From assembly GCA_009784945.1 (NCBI GenBank), contig WQXH01000021.1:1-34859 (forward strand): 34,859 nt of DNA. The letters are read 5' to 3'. Both the position numbers and the translations under genes were made by a program. The notes under the pieces are model-generated. The model was given only the letters and a program-made list of their open reading frames with translations, ran no database searches and had not been told where the DNA came from. Source of the stretch: Coriobacteriia bacterium (GTDB lineage: Bacteria > Actinomycetota > Coriobacteriia > Coriobacteriales > UBA8131). This document shows, piece by piece, positions 25,464-33,407 of the stretch. The number at the start of each line of letters is the position of its first letter. Within the stretch, counting starts at the first letter, position 1.

Positions 25464-26150
25464 CTACTTAAAGACTGTGGTGTAGTTGTCCCTAATCTCG
25501 GGTAGCGAGTTCAAAAAGCTGGTGAGTTGATCTTTAGCGTTGTCGTAGGCTTCTTCAAATAAACCCATTTCTTGCGCGCGCCCTTCCATTGCGAGCATCC
25601 TCGACTCGAAAAGATCAATGTAATCACCCACTTTGTTTTGGTTAAAAAGGGAGCCTATGTCAAACAATACCTCGGTAGAGCCGTCAACCTGGGTGTGCGA
25701 GAGTATCTGCGCCCGCGGAAGCCTGATGGTAATGACATCGTCAGCCTGCTCCACTTTGATCTTGGTGCCGTCTATGCCTATTTCTATGACGCCGTCATAG
25801 CATACGCCTAAATATGATTCTGTAAACGGCAGCTCGATGCTGCCCATTCGAGCCACGTCTCTTTCGTAGATGATGTTGGTGTAGCGATACGTAAGTGTGG
25901 AAATCTTAAAGCTCTTGATTACCTCCTCAGCCACAACGGCATTGCCCTGCTCACGCTCTGTGGTTATGGCGGGTTTGGCAAAAAGTCCTGTAACCAAGGC
26001 ACCGCTGATAAAAGATACCATTATGATGCCCACAATTAGGAGACCGAGCAAAAACGTGTTTCTCGCTTTGTTAGACTTCTCTGCTGCCTCGGTCATGGCA
26101 AGCTCGCTTGCTTGTTCGGTCATAATCTTCCTGCTTGTTTCTTCAGTCAT
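25464..26150 (-). CDS. DUF4230 membrane-anchored protein
   Basis: A 228-residue protein with a short charged N-terminus, one membrane segment at about 33-57 (LLGLLIVGIIMVSFISGALV) and an external DUF4230 domain beginning near EEVIKSFKISTLTYRYTNI. The function of the family is unknown to me. The start at 26150 has CGGAG eight bases upstream; an inner ATG at 26123 with AGGAAG is also possible. It is a lone gene, separated from fdhD by a terminator. Confidence 0.8.
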   Translation of the reverse strand: MTEETSRKIMTEQASELAMTEAAEKSNKARNTFLLGLLIVGIIMVSFISGALVTGLFAKPAITTEREQGNAVVAEEVIKSFKISTLTYRYTNIIYERDVARMGSIELPFTESYLGVCYDGVIEIGIDGTKIKVEQADDVITIRLPRAQILSHTQVDGSTEVLFDIGSLFNQNKVGDYIDLFESRMLAMEGRAQEMGLFEEAYDNAKDQLTSFLNSLPEIRDNYTTVFK

Positions 26151-26363
26151 GGCCAGACTCCGTTCAACTCTCTATACTTGCATGGTTTTGGCACCCTCTT
26201 GGTGTAGTAACAACAAGACACAAAGACTTGCCAACCACACGTCACAATCTCAAACAGCCCCTCAGGTATTATCGTTGCATATTATGACACAACTGTAGTA
26301 CGTTTGGCTGCGCTCGGCTTAGCTGCCTTTTCTCATCCTTTTCTCATAAAATGGACTTTTCAT

Positions 26364-27332
26364 CTACTTAAAAGTATCTCGGAGTTTTTGGTGTGCCTCA
26401 GAAAACCTTGCGTACTCTTTGTGTCGCAATCTGCTTGCTGTTTTATCTGCTATACGCTTAGCAACCTTTGCCAGCTCTAACGTACTTGTTAGCTGGTTGT
26501 TCGTCACGGTAATGACGTCGATGCCACTGAGCGCCAAGGCGTTTCGTCGGATGGAATCTCGCGCTATGTGCTCTGCACCTGAGTGGTACATGTTGCTGTC
26601 ATATTCCACAGCAAGCTTAAAGTCTGGCCAATAGAGGTCGCAATAATAGAATTGCTTGCTCGATCCCTTTCTGGCTTGTAAAGATGGGGTTATTTTGGCA
26701 TTCAGCTCAGGGGCAGGCAAAGCATAGCCACCAAGCATATTGGGCAAGGTTAACAGCATGGCAAGCATAGTTTCTCTTGGAGAAGCAGAGCCGTCTCCTA
26801 AAAAACGCAGGGCTCTTTGCGCATTCTTTATGCCGTGCGCCCCTCTCATTCTACTTATAAAAAGTGAAAGTAGCTTCTTGCTGGATAACCCTGAGCCTCG
26901 TTTATAAAAATCCTCTGTAAAGCTGAAGTCCTTTTTTAGCGGGACTCCTTCGTGCTTTGCATATGAGCCACAAAGCTCAAATCCAAGTTCCACGAGCTTA
27001 AGGAAAGAGAGCTCGCAAGACATCTGTAGAAAACAGAGTTCGGGAGAGGCAACGTAGAAGTCCTTGCCAATGCGCACAAAGCAGCCGTCTGGCATGGCAC
27101 CAGCATAAGTATGAAAGCGAATCCCCACAGACGAGCGCTTGGCATTTTGTGTAGAGACCATAACGTCCAGCGGTAGAGGAAAGCCCAAGGCAAAGCTTTC
27201 AAGCAGCATTGAGGAGCAGGGCGCTGCATCGGGCAAGTTTTTTCTGCGCAAGGGTCTCTCGCTGGCATCACGAGCAGCTTGCTGCTTTCGCCAGTATTGC
27301 AAAGCGGATCTGTGGCTGATAAATACTTCCAT
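26364..27332 (-). CDS. AbiEi-like / DUF559-type endonuclease-fold protein
   Basis: A 322-residue protein. The start ISHRSALQYWR resembles the N-terminus of AbiEi-type regulators. The C-terminal part (about 228-290) carries a Vsr/DUF559-like nuclease core, CDLYWPDFKLAVEYDSNMYH, with D232, D237, E243, D245 and H250 in the spacing of that fold. Inference: a DNA-binding or nuclease protein of defence or recombination type. No AbiEii-like toxin or methylase partner is adjacent. The inverted-repeat element at 27351-27505 begins 18 bases beyond its start codon. Confidence 0.6.
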   Translation of the reverse strand: MEVFISHRSALQYWRKQQAARDASERPLRRKNLPDAAPCSSMLLESFALGFPLPLDVMVSTQNAKRSSVGIRFHTYAGAMPDGCFVRIGKDFYVASPELCFLQMSCELSFLKLVELGFELCGSYAKHEGVPLKKDFSFTEDFYKRGSGLSSKKLLSLFISRMRGAHGIKNAQRALRFLGDGSASPRETMLAMLLTLPNMLGGYALPAPELNAKITPSLQARKGSSKQFYYCDLYWPDFKLAVEYDSNMYHSGAEHIARDSIRRNALALSGIDVITVTNNQLTSTLELAKVAKRIADKTASRLRHKEYARFSEAHQKLRDTFK

Positions 27333-27350
27333 GGCAGCATTCTAGCAGTA

Positions 27351-27505
27351 TTTGCCAGAAAATTACGTTTTGGGGTAAAAAATGCCCTTTCAAAGACCCC
27401 TACTCTCTCTCACCCTCCCTTAAGAAGCCATTATTGCTCCCTTCACATATCAATATGAGGGCAATTGCGCAAACTAGTTACCCCGAAACGTAAAAATCTG
27501 GCAAA
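27351..27505. repeat. MITE-like element with imperfect terminal inverted repeats
   Basis: 28-base ends at 27351-27378 and 27478-27505 are inverted copies (24 of 28 positions match by eye), including TTACGTTT.GGGGTAA and an outer TTTGCCAGA. Inside lies a second hairpin (ATTGCTCCCTT..CATAT against ATATGAGGGCAAT, about 27432-27465). Nothing coding is visible. It occupies the region upstream of the nuclease gene. Confidence 0.65.
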
Positions 27506-27627
27506 AATCTGAGTTTTCATGCCAAGCCATAGACTTTATTTCTGGGTCTGCAAAACAGCCATGATGCGATTCGTGGTAGCTACAAGCGGCTCTACTAGCT
27601 TTATGATACGCCAGTTACCAGCGAAGC
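27506..27627. other. Non-coding stretch between inverted-repeat element and terminator
   Basis: I see no gene, RNA or clear motif here. Together with the flanking repeat element and terminator it makes up the 350-base gap between the nuclease and VWA genes. Confidence 0.5.
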
Positions 27628-27659
27628 CAGTGTCATGCTTTGGGTAAAGCATGACACTG
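27628..27659 (-). terminator. Strong hairpin downstream of the VWA lipoprotein gene
   Basis: Perfect 14-base arms CAGTGTCATGCTTT (27628-27641) and AAAGCATGACACTG (27646-27659) with a 4-base loop, 23 bases after the stop codon. No T-run follows in the minus direction, as in hairpin-only terminators. Confidence 0.6.
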
Positions 27660-27682
27660 TAGCTAATAAGTTGGGTTTTCTA

Positions 27683-29197
27683 CTACCTTGCAGAGCGTAG
27701 GAGGTAAAGCAAGTCTACAAAGTCTTCTCGGTAGCCAGCTCTGTCTTTGCCAAGGTTTTCTTCTGCCAGATCCGTCATAGTACGTAGGGCGTTGCGACCA
27801 CCTGCGCCTTCGTTGCGCAGAAAGTCTCCAAAGAGTGCAACAGCCGATACAAAACCAAAGTCTGTAGTGTTCTTGCTGTCCGCATATTCCTGGTATTGAG
27901 GAAACTCCACCAGCTGGCTTGCCTTCTCGCCGGGGTCTTTGTAGCGAATTCTTACGTCAAACAGGTGATCACCCTCAACAGCCTGTGCATCGTGGGTGGT
28001 AAACTCAAAGAGCAAGATGATGTCTGTGCCCGCGCCGATCTCTCCGGCATCAACGCGGTCGTCATCAAAGTCCTCGGCTTTGAGCATACGGTTTTCGTAG
28101 CCAATCAGGCGATAGCTGTAGACAGCTTCTTCGTTAAATACGATTTGCGCCTTAACGTCGTCGGCAACGGTAAAGAGGTTGGATGCCAGTTCGTTTACCA
28201 ACACCTTCTCTGCGGTGCGAATGCTGTCTATATAGTTGTAGTTTCCGTTACCATCCTTGGCAAGCGTCTCCATAATGTCGTCACGGATGTTGCCGGTGCC
28301 AAAGCCCAACACACTCAGGTAGACGCCAGTGTTGCGCTGCTTGGAAATGAAGCGAGAGAGCTCTCTTGTGCTCGAAATTCCTACATTAAAGTCGCCGTCT
28401 GTGGCTAGGATAACGCGATTATTGCCACCTTCGATGAAGTATCTCTCGGCCAGCTCGTAGGCTGTTTGTATGCCCTGCTCTCCTGCAGTCGAACCGCCTG
28501 CCCTAAGCGAGAAGATGGCATCTTCGATGTACTGGTTGTCTGAGCCACTTGCACCTCTGAGCACAACCTCGGTGCCACTGGCATAAGTGACGATTGAAAC
28601 GCGGTCGTCTTCGTCTAAGGTCTCAACGAGGAGCGCGAGGGATTCTTGCAGGAGGGGGAGCTTGTCATACGAACTCATGGAGCCTGACACATCAATGAGA
28701 AAGACCAGGTTGCTGGCAGGTAGCTCGCTGCGGTCTACCTCGCGTGTTCCCACGCGAACCAGCGCCAAGCTCTTTTCCTCATCAAAAGGCGAGGGACCTA
28801 TTTCGGTGTAGAAGCCAAAGGGGCTCGTGCGATCAAACTGAAGCGGCTCATCAAAGCTAAACCAGTTGATGAGCTCTTCGGTGCGCACCGCATCGGGCGG
28901 CGGCAGCGAGCCATTTTCTATAAAACGCTTAACATTGGAGTATGAGGCCGTGTCCACCTTAAGAGAGAAAGTGGCTTCCGGGCGCTTGGACACCAGCTGC
29001 TCACCCTGCTCATCAATAGCTAAGTATTGCTCACCAGAGCCGTAGTCGTAGTAAACTCCATCGGAGTAGCCGCTCACTGCTGGTGCATCTTGAGCCGTGT
29101 CTGAGAGCAGGAAATCTGAAGCAACGCTGCAGCCGCTCAAAGCCAGCAGCATTGATAAGATCAAAGCTATGGTAGTTATCTTTCGTCCAGTTTTCAT
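27683..29197 (-). CDS. VWA-domain lipoprotein, YfbK-like
   Basis: A secreted lipoprotein (lipobox LALSGC). After the lipid anchor come a VWA N-terminal domain (FSLKVDTASYSNVKRFIENG, then PPPDAVRTEELINWF), a VWA domain with an intact MIDAS (FLIDVSGSMSS), and a C-terminal DUF3520-like region. This is the architecture of E. coli YfbK. The family is thought to bind metal and protein partners; the exact role is unknown. ATG 29197 is chosen because AAGG lies eight bases upstream; the ATG 15 bases earlier (29212) has its Shine-Dalgarno almost touching it. It follows the sigma and anti-sigma genes on the same strand, so it is probably part of that regulon. Confidence 0.88.
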   Translation of the reverse strand: MKTGRKITTIALILSMLLALSGCSVASDFLLSDTAQDAPAVSGYSDGVYYDYGSGEQYLAIDEQGEQLVSKRPEATFSLKVDTASYSNVKRFIENGSLPPPDAVRTEELINWFSFDEPLQFDRTSPFGFYTEIGPSPFDEEKSLALVRVGTREVDRSELPASNLVFLIDVSGSMSSYDKLPLLQESLALLVETLDEDDRVSIVTYASGTEVVLRGASGSDNQYIEDAIFSLRAGGSTAGEQGIQTAYELAERYFIEGGNNRVILATDGDFNVGISSTRELSRFISKQRNTGVYLSVLGFGTGNIRDDIMETLAKDGNGNYNYIDSIRTAEKVLVNELASNLFTVADDVKAQIVFNEEAVYSYRLIGYENRMLKAEDFDDDRVDAGEIGAGTDIILLFEFTTHDAQAVEGDHLFDVRIRYKDPGEKASQLVEFPQYQEYADSKNTTDFGFVSAVALFGDFLRNEGAGGRNALRTMTDLAEENLGKDRAGYREDFVDLLYLLRSAR

Positions 29198-29322
29198 ATT
29201 CTTCACCTTCATCCTTCTTTTGGTTTCTGTTGCTTACTTGCTTACCTAAAAACCTCCAGAAGTTCAAAAACATTACAGCTTTCTCTAAAAAATCTTTTGA
29301 TACTCCAACGACGCTCCAACGA

Positions 29323-29335
29323 CGCCTTTAAGGCG
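29323..29335. repeat. Small palindrome over the anti-sigma stop codon
   Basis: CGCCTTTAAGGCG is a perfect 13-base palindrome containing the TAA stop of the anti-sigma gene. Short CTCCAACGACG repeats lie next to it. It could form a weak processing or attenuation hairpin before the VWA gene. Confidence 0.4.
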
Positions 29336-30023
29336 CTCCAACAATACTTCGATAAAAGGCGGCTAATGCACCAAGGTTGTCTTGGCTGGTGAGGGTGTAG
29401 TCTATGCTGCCATGACTAAAGGCAAGCAGCATGTAGGCACTGTCAATACGTGCCGATACGACGGTTCCGTCGATGACTACTTCTCTCATGGGCACCGTAG
29501 TGCCGTTGGCTACCTGATGAGAATCTATCAGCTCATCGTCTCCAGTACTTCTCATAGCAAGTACTACGCGCCCAAAGCTTGGGCTTTCCAGAGTGTAGAG
29601 CGTGGTTCCGTTGTCGTAGTCCTCACCAGTTTTGCGAAAGTCCGCAGGTAGGCTAAAGGTCAGAGGCAGCATCTGTACGACCAGTTGGGGAGCAGAGCTA
29701 GCGGAGTCCACACTCCCATTGGGGCTTATGGGCGAGGGGCTTTCTGCCAAAGGGGAGTTTGTAAGCGCGGGGATTCCCACAAAGAGGGCTGCAAAAATCA
29801 AACAGGCAGCTGTAGCGAGGATTGCTGGCAGGGGAGTGCGCCTGCGCCTTGTTTGCTTAGAGCGCCCCGATACAAGAGCTCGCACCGTTTCATCCGAGCG
29901 CGGTGTTTGATAGTCAACACCTTGCAAGCGCATGGCTTCTGCTTCGGTAAGAAGAGAGCCGCCTTGCTGCTCTACCCAGGCATCTGCCAGGCGCTTAGCA
30001 TCATGTTCAGAAAGCTGCTTCAT
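29328..30023 (-). CDS. Probable membrane anti-sigma factor
   Basis: 231 residues with a cytoplasmic part (1-65), a single membrane segment at about 66-87 (LPAILATAACLIFAALFVGIPAL) and an external domain of about 140 residues. The start overlaps the sigma gene by 17 bases, the usual arrangement of ECF sigma/anti-sigma pairs. No HxxxCxxC zinc motif is present, so it is not a ZAS-type anti-sigma. External sequence such as LPLTFSLPADFRKTGEDYDNGTT gives no family that I recognise. Assignment as anti-sigma rests on topology and context. Confidence 0.7.
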   Translation of the reverse strand: MKQLSEHDAKRLADAWVEQQGGSLLTEAEAMRLQGVDYQTPRSDETVRALVSGRSKQTRRRRTPLPAILATAACLIFAALFVGIPALTNSPLAESPSPISPNGSVDSASSAPQLVVQMLPLTFSLPADFRKTGEDYDNGTTLYTLESPSFGRVVLAMRSTGDDELIDSHQVANGTTVPMREVVIDGTVVSARIDSAYMLLAFSHGSIDYTLTSQDNLGALAAFYRSIVGAP

Positions 30024-30558
30024 GTATCATCTCCGCCAGTCTCTTTTTGGTGCGGTGTAGGCGCACCGTCACGTTGTTTTCTGTCATGCCCATTTGCTGG
30101 GCTATTTCTCGGTGGGACAAGTCATAGGCGTGCTTAAGCACAAAGATTGTTCTTGACTCTTCATCAAGCCGGTCAACGATCAAGAATATTTGCTCTGTAG
30201 AGAGCTTGCTCAGCACTTCTGCCTCCAGATCAAACGAATCAGCAGGCTCATCGTAGGCTGCACCATCTTCATATGACGGTATCAACAGGGGCATCGCCGA
30301 GCGCTTCTTGACCATAGTTAAGGCCACATTGCGAGCAATGGTGCCCAAAAAAGCCGCGGTGCGTGGCGAGTCGGGATCATCTATCTTTTCCAAGTTGCGG
30401 TAGACGCGAATAAAGGCTTCACTCACCGCATCTTCAGCCTCCATTGGGTCGCGCAGTATCTCCCAGGCCTTGTAATACAAGAGATTCTTGTACTTGCGAT
30501 ACAGGTATTCAAATGTGTTTGCTTCGCCCACATGAGCAAAGACAAAAACCAGGATCAC
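30007..30558 (-). CDS. ECF-type RNA polymerase sigma factor
   Basis: 183 residues with sigma region 2 (LYRKYKNLLYYKAWEILRD, then EAEDAVSEAFIRVYRNL) and region 4 (LDEESRTIFVLKHAYDLS and the HTH EIAQQMGMTENNVTVRLHRTK). The start is GTG 30558 with AAGGA five bases upstream. It opens an operon with the membrane anti-sigma and the VWA lipoprotein, suggesting a transmembrane signalling unit. No autoregulatory promoter could be identified by eye. Confidence 0.9.
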   Translation of the reverse strand: MILVFVFAHVGEANTFEYLYRKYKNLLYYKAWEILRDPMEAEDAVSEAFIRVYRNLEKIDDPDSPRTAAFLGTIARNVALTMVKKRSAMPLLIPSYEDGAAYDEPADSFDLEAEVLSKLSTEQIFLIVDRLDEESRTIFVLKHAYDLSHREIAQQMGMTENNVTVRLHRTKKRLAEMIHEAAF

Positions 30559-30750
30559 ACATATCCTTTCTGGCCAGAGGGCTTGAGCAACAGTGCACTA
30601 GTAATAACCTTTTGAGCATTGGTTATATTACACGTTTCATGGATTTTGAGAGCAGATAGTCCAGGCCTGCATCGGGGAATCTACGTTACAAACAAGATAC
30701 AATAGGCTAACAGACTTTAAGTAAGACTCAGCACACGCAAAGGAGGTGAC
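30559..30750. other. Divergent spacer between the sigma gene and the DUF6485 gene
   Basis: No gene is visible. A TACAAT at 30698-30703 is a possible -10 for the DUF6485 gene, but no -35 matches it. Confidence 0.35.
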
Positions 30751-30753
30751 ATT

Positions 30754-30951
30754 ATTTCTTGCCCCTGTAACATATCTAAAGAGTGCCCTTGCACCTATTC
30801 TTGCGCCAGGCACGGAAAGTGCTGCGACTGTACTACCTATCACCAGAGGAGCGGCGGCTTTCCCGCCTGTTTCTTCTCTGTAAAAGCTGAGCGTAGCTAT
30901 GACCGGAGCTATGAAGCACTAAAAAAAGACAGAGAAGCAGCTGAGAGATAA
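30754..30951 (+). CDS. DUF6485 small cysteine-rich protein, apparent ATT start
   Basis: A 65-residue protein with a dense cysteine pattern: CPCN, CPCTYSC, RHGKCCDC and GFPACFF, then a charged helix ending REAAER. This pattern is that of the DUF6485 family; metal binding is likely but the role is unknown. The frame has no ATG, GTG or TTG between the upstream in-frame stop and the cysteine motif. A near-perfect Shine-Dalgarno (AAAGGAGGTGA) precedes two ATT codons (30751 and 30754); the second has the better spacing. ATT is a rare but real start codon (for example infC). A sequencing error changing ATG to ATT is the alternative. It lies divergent from the sigma operon. Confidence 0.8.
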   Translation: MSCPCNISKECPCTYSCARHGKCCDCTTYHQRSGGFPACFFSVKAERSYDRSYEALKKDREAAER

Positions 30952-30960
30952 CTGACTGTG

Positions 30961-30966
30961 TATAAT
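30961..30966 (+). promoter_or_regulatory. Candidate -10 box for the glutamate synthase-like gene
   Basis: TATAAT just after the DUF6485 stop codon and 130 bases before the next start. No good -35 is visible. Confidence 0.35.
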
Positions 30967-31095
30967 TCCAGCACCATGCCATCCTGTGCGCCTGGCTTTA
31001 GCCAAGACCTCAAGAACCCAACAGCGATGTGGTAGCATAGGGTCAGTAAAAGAATGAAAAGCAGCGAGCTCACTGCGGCTAGGAGAGTTTTTGAT

Positions 31096-32580
31096 ATGAA
31101 AAAGTTTAGATGTCTTGTGTGCAAACACGAGTTTGATGAGAGTCAGGCAAAGCTTGATGAGCAGGGTACATTACATTGCCCCGTTTGCTCGGTTACCGCA
31201 GAGAATTTTGAGATTGTCGGCAGTGTGGGAGCGGAGTCAGCTCTAGCAGAGCCTGTAATAGCAGAGCCTGTAATAGCAGAGCCTGTAATAGCAGAGCCTG
31301 CAACAGCAGAAAACCCCTCAACACCACACACGCCCAGCGCCGCCGAGAGCACAAGCTCACTTGCCTATCCCAAGGAGTTCGTTCGACATGATGAGTCGTG
31401 CAGATTCATGAAAGAGATCCACGAGATGGCGCTGACCGGAGAGCCCCCTGTAGAGGCCATGGGTCTTAAGACGGTCAACCCAAGCTGGGATGACATTCTC
31501 ATACTGGGAGCCCAGCTCGATCCCCAGCCTTTGGAGGCAGGAGAAGAAGTCAGCACCTCCACCGTCATTGGAAAGCACGCTGCCAAGCCTCTTGTCATGC
31601 AAAACCCCGTGTTCATCTCCCATATGTCCTTTGGCGCACTCTCTAGAGAGGCAAAGATCTCGCTGGCCAAGGGCAGCGCACTCGCCAATACTGCCATGTG
31701 TAGCGGCGAGGGCGGCATCTTGCCAGAGGAGCAACAAGCGGCAGCGTTATATATCTTTGAGTATGTGCCTAATCGCTACAGTGTTACACCAGAAAACCTT
31801 AAGCGCGCAGATGCCATCGAAATCAAGATAGGACAGGGTACCAAGCCAGGCCTAGGCGGGCAGCTGCCCGGAACAAAGGTAACCTCCGAGATAGCAGCGG
31901 TGCGGGGCAAGCCCGAGGGGCAAGACATCCACAGCCCATCGCGCTTTACTGAGTTCTCCACCAAGGAAGGGTTGAGGGATCTAGTCGATCGCCTTAGAAA
32001 TGAGTCAGAAGGCTGCCCCATAGGCATCAAGATTGCCGCAGGAAGAATCGAAAAAGACCTGGCCTTTTGCGTATACGCAAAGCCAGATTTCATCACCATT
32101 GATGGCAGGGGAGGAGCTACTGCTGCAAGCCCCTTGCTGGTGCGCAACGCCACCTCGGTGCCAACGATCTATGCACTCCATAGAGCCCGCAAGTATCTTG
32201 ACTCAATCAACTCAGATATTTCCCTCATCATAACCGGCGGCCTCAGGGTAAGCTCAGACTTTGCTAAGGCATTTGCAATGGGAGCCGATGCAGTGGCTAT
32301 TGCAACCTCAGCCATGATTGCCCTTGCCTGCCAGCAATACCGCATATGTGAATCAGGGCAGTGTCCTGTGGGAATAGCAACGCAAGACCCCGAGCTGCGC
32401 ACTCGCCTTGACATAGACACTGCCGCAAAGCGCGTTGCCAACTTCCTCAATGCAACCCGCAGAGAGCTTGAGACCTTCGCACGCCTCACCGGTCACAAAG
32501 ACCTTCATGACCTGAGCGTAGACGATCTTTGCACCACCAACAGCGAAGTATCCCGTCACACGAGTATCCCTCATGCTTAG
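31096..32580 (+). CDS. Rubredoxin-like / glutamate synthase FMN-domain fusion
   Basis: 494 residues. The N-terminus (1-40) has a rubredoxin-like pair of CxxC motifs (CLVC and CPVC). A linker of five-residue AEPVI repeats follows (about 50-70). The main part is the FMN-binding GltB-type barrel (COG0069) with PVFISHMSFGALS, GTKPGLGGQLPG, DGRGGATAASPLL and the iron-sulfur cysteines in CQQYRICESGQCPVGIATQ. No glutamine amidotransferase domain is present, so it is the archaeal-like standalone glutamate synthase core or an electron-transfer relative. ATG 31096 is chosen over 31054 because AGGAGAG lies eight bases upstream. A partner small subunit is not adjacent. Confidence 0.85.
   Translation: MKKFRCLVCKHEFDESQAKLDEQGTLHCPVCSVTAENFEIVGSVGAESALAEPVIAEPVIAEPVIAEPATAENPSTPHTPSAAESTSSLAYPKEFVRHDESCRFMKEIHEMALTGEPPVEAMGLKTVNPSWDDILILGAQLDPQPLEAGEEVSTSTVIGKHAAKPLVMQNPVFISHMSFGALSREAKISLAKGSALANTAMCSGEGGILPEEQQAAALYIFEYVPNRYSVTPENLKRADAIEIKIGQGTKPGLGGQLPGTKVTSEIAAVRGKPEGQDIHSPSRFTEFSTKEGLRDLVDRLRNESEGCPIGIKIAAGRIEKDLAFCVYAKPDFITIDGRGGATAASPLLVRNATSVPTIYALHRARKYLDSINSDISLIITGGLRVSSDFAKAFAMGADAVAIATSAMIALACQQYRICESGQCPVGIATQDPELRTRLDIDTAAKRVANFLNATRRELETFARLTGHKDLHDLSVDDLCTTNSEVSRHTSIPHA
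31246..31305 (+). repeat. In-frame 15-base tandem repeat in the linker
   Basis: Four units of GCAGAGCCTGTAATA (31246, 31261, 31276, 31291), the last with two changes, encode Ala-Glu-Pro-Val-Ile between the rubredoxin-like and barrel domains. Confidence 0.9.
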
Positions 32581-32668
32581 TGTCTGCTACGAGGAGTAGG
32601 CATGAAAAACAGCCTTACTCTACTGCAGTTATCGAGCAATTAGTATTTGAAGCGCAAGCTGGCTGGCA

Positions 32669-33396
32669 CTACGTTGCTGTTTTTCCAGAACTCTGTGATC
32701 CCTTTGGATTCCAAGAGATATAAGCCCATTGGATGTTTCTAATACTTCCATCATCCTCTTTCTTGTCTGAGTGCAAGTAGCGAAGTTCTGGGTGGTAGCC
32801 CATCTTAAAGAGGATGTTGAGGCCGTATATGTAGTCAGGTAAAAAAGACATTCCGCTGACAACTTCTCCCAATGCCTTTGTAGTACGCGGTCCAAATTCT
32901 GTAGCAAGGGTAACTGCTACTTTGCGACGTGCCACACGGCTCAGCTGCTCAAAGGCTAGCCATAGATCCTCAACCATAGTTGAGCGAGAGGCTATAGCCA
33001 CATCAACACACTTGTCAGTAATGCCATGAGCTTTCCAGTCATCTTCCCAGGACATGAGCTTGGCTTCTAGCCTTGCACTGCTGTCTCATTGCTGCGTTTT
33101 AACAGGGCTTCAAGCATTTTTAGTGAAAAATCACAGGCAATAACAGGGTGCCCAGCCATTGCAAGAGGAACTGCCAGTGCACCATTACCGCAGCCCATGT
33201 CAAAAACAGTTTCGCTTGGCTTAAGACCCAAGTATTCAATAAACTGTTCAGAGTACGCTGAGTTTTCGCCTCGCTGGTACCGTTTGGAAAACTCCTCAGC
33301 ACGCCCATCCCAATAATGTGCATCATCGGGACACTCTCTGTGTGCAAATCTTTTGATCCACAGGCTTTGCCAATCAATATCGCAAATGGGGTTCAT
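32669..33396 (-). pseudogene. SAM-dependent methyltransferase broken by one frameshift
   Basis: A class I methyltransferase in two frames. The N-terminal part (33396-33067) has motif I VFDMGCGNGALAVPLA and then a TAG at 33067-33069. The C-terminal part (to 32669) continues in another frame (ARLEAKLMSWEDDWKAHG). The downstream frame is closed by TGA at 33086-33088, so the shift must lie within 33070-33085. There is no slippery heptamer or long homopolymer there, arguing against programmed frameshifting; true decay or a sequence error are the options. The start at 33396 has GAGGA upstream and follows the ABC ATPase stop closely. It belongs to the transporter cluster. Confidence 0.75.
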
Positions 33397-33407
33397 AGCC
33401 AAGATCC

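Noticed and set aside
30748-30882. GTG frame (42 codons) overlapping the DUF6485 gene
   Set aside because: Its start overlaps the Shine-Dalgarno itself and its product has no features, while the other frame has an unmistakable cysteine pattern.
32602-32723. Short plus-strand frames after a GAGGAG site, with a protein-like stretch ending GFQEI
   Set aside because: The first frame stops after 13 codons, and the other overlaps the 3' end of the methyltransferase on the opposite strand. I could not assign either to a family.
33070-33085. Programmed frameshift in the methyltransferase
   Set aside because: No X-XXY-YYZ slippery heptamer or strong downstream structure is apparent, so decay or sequence error is more likely.
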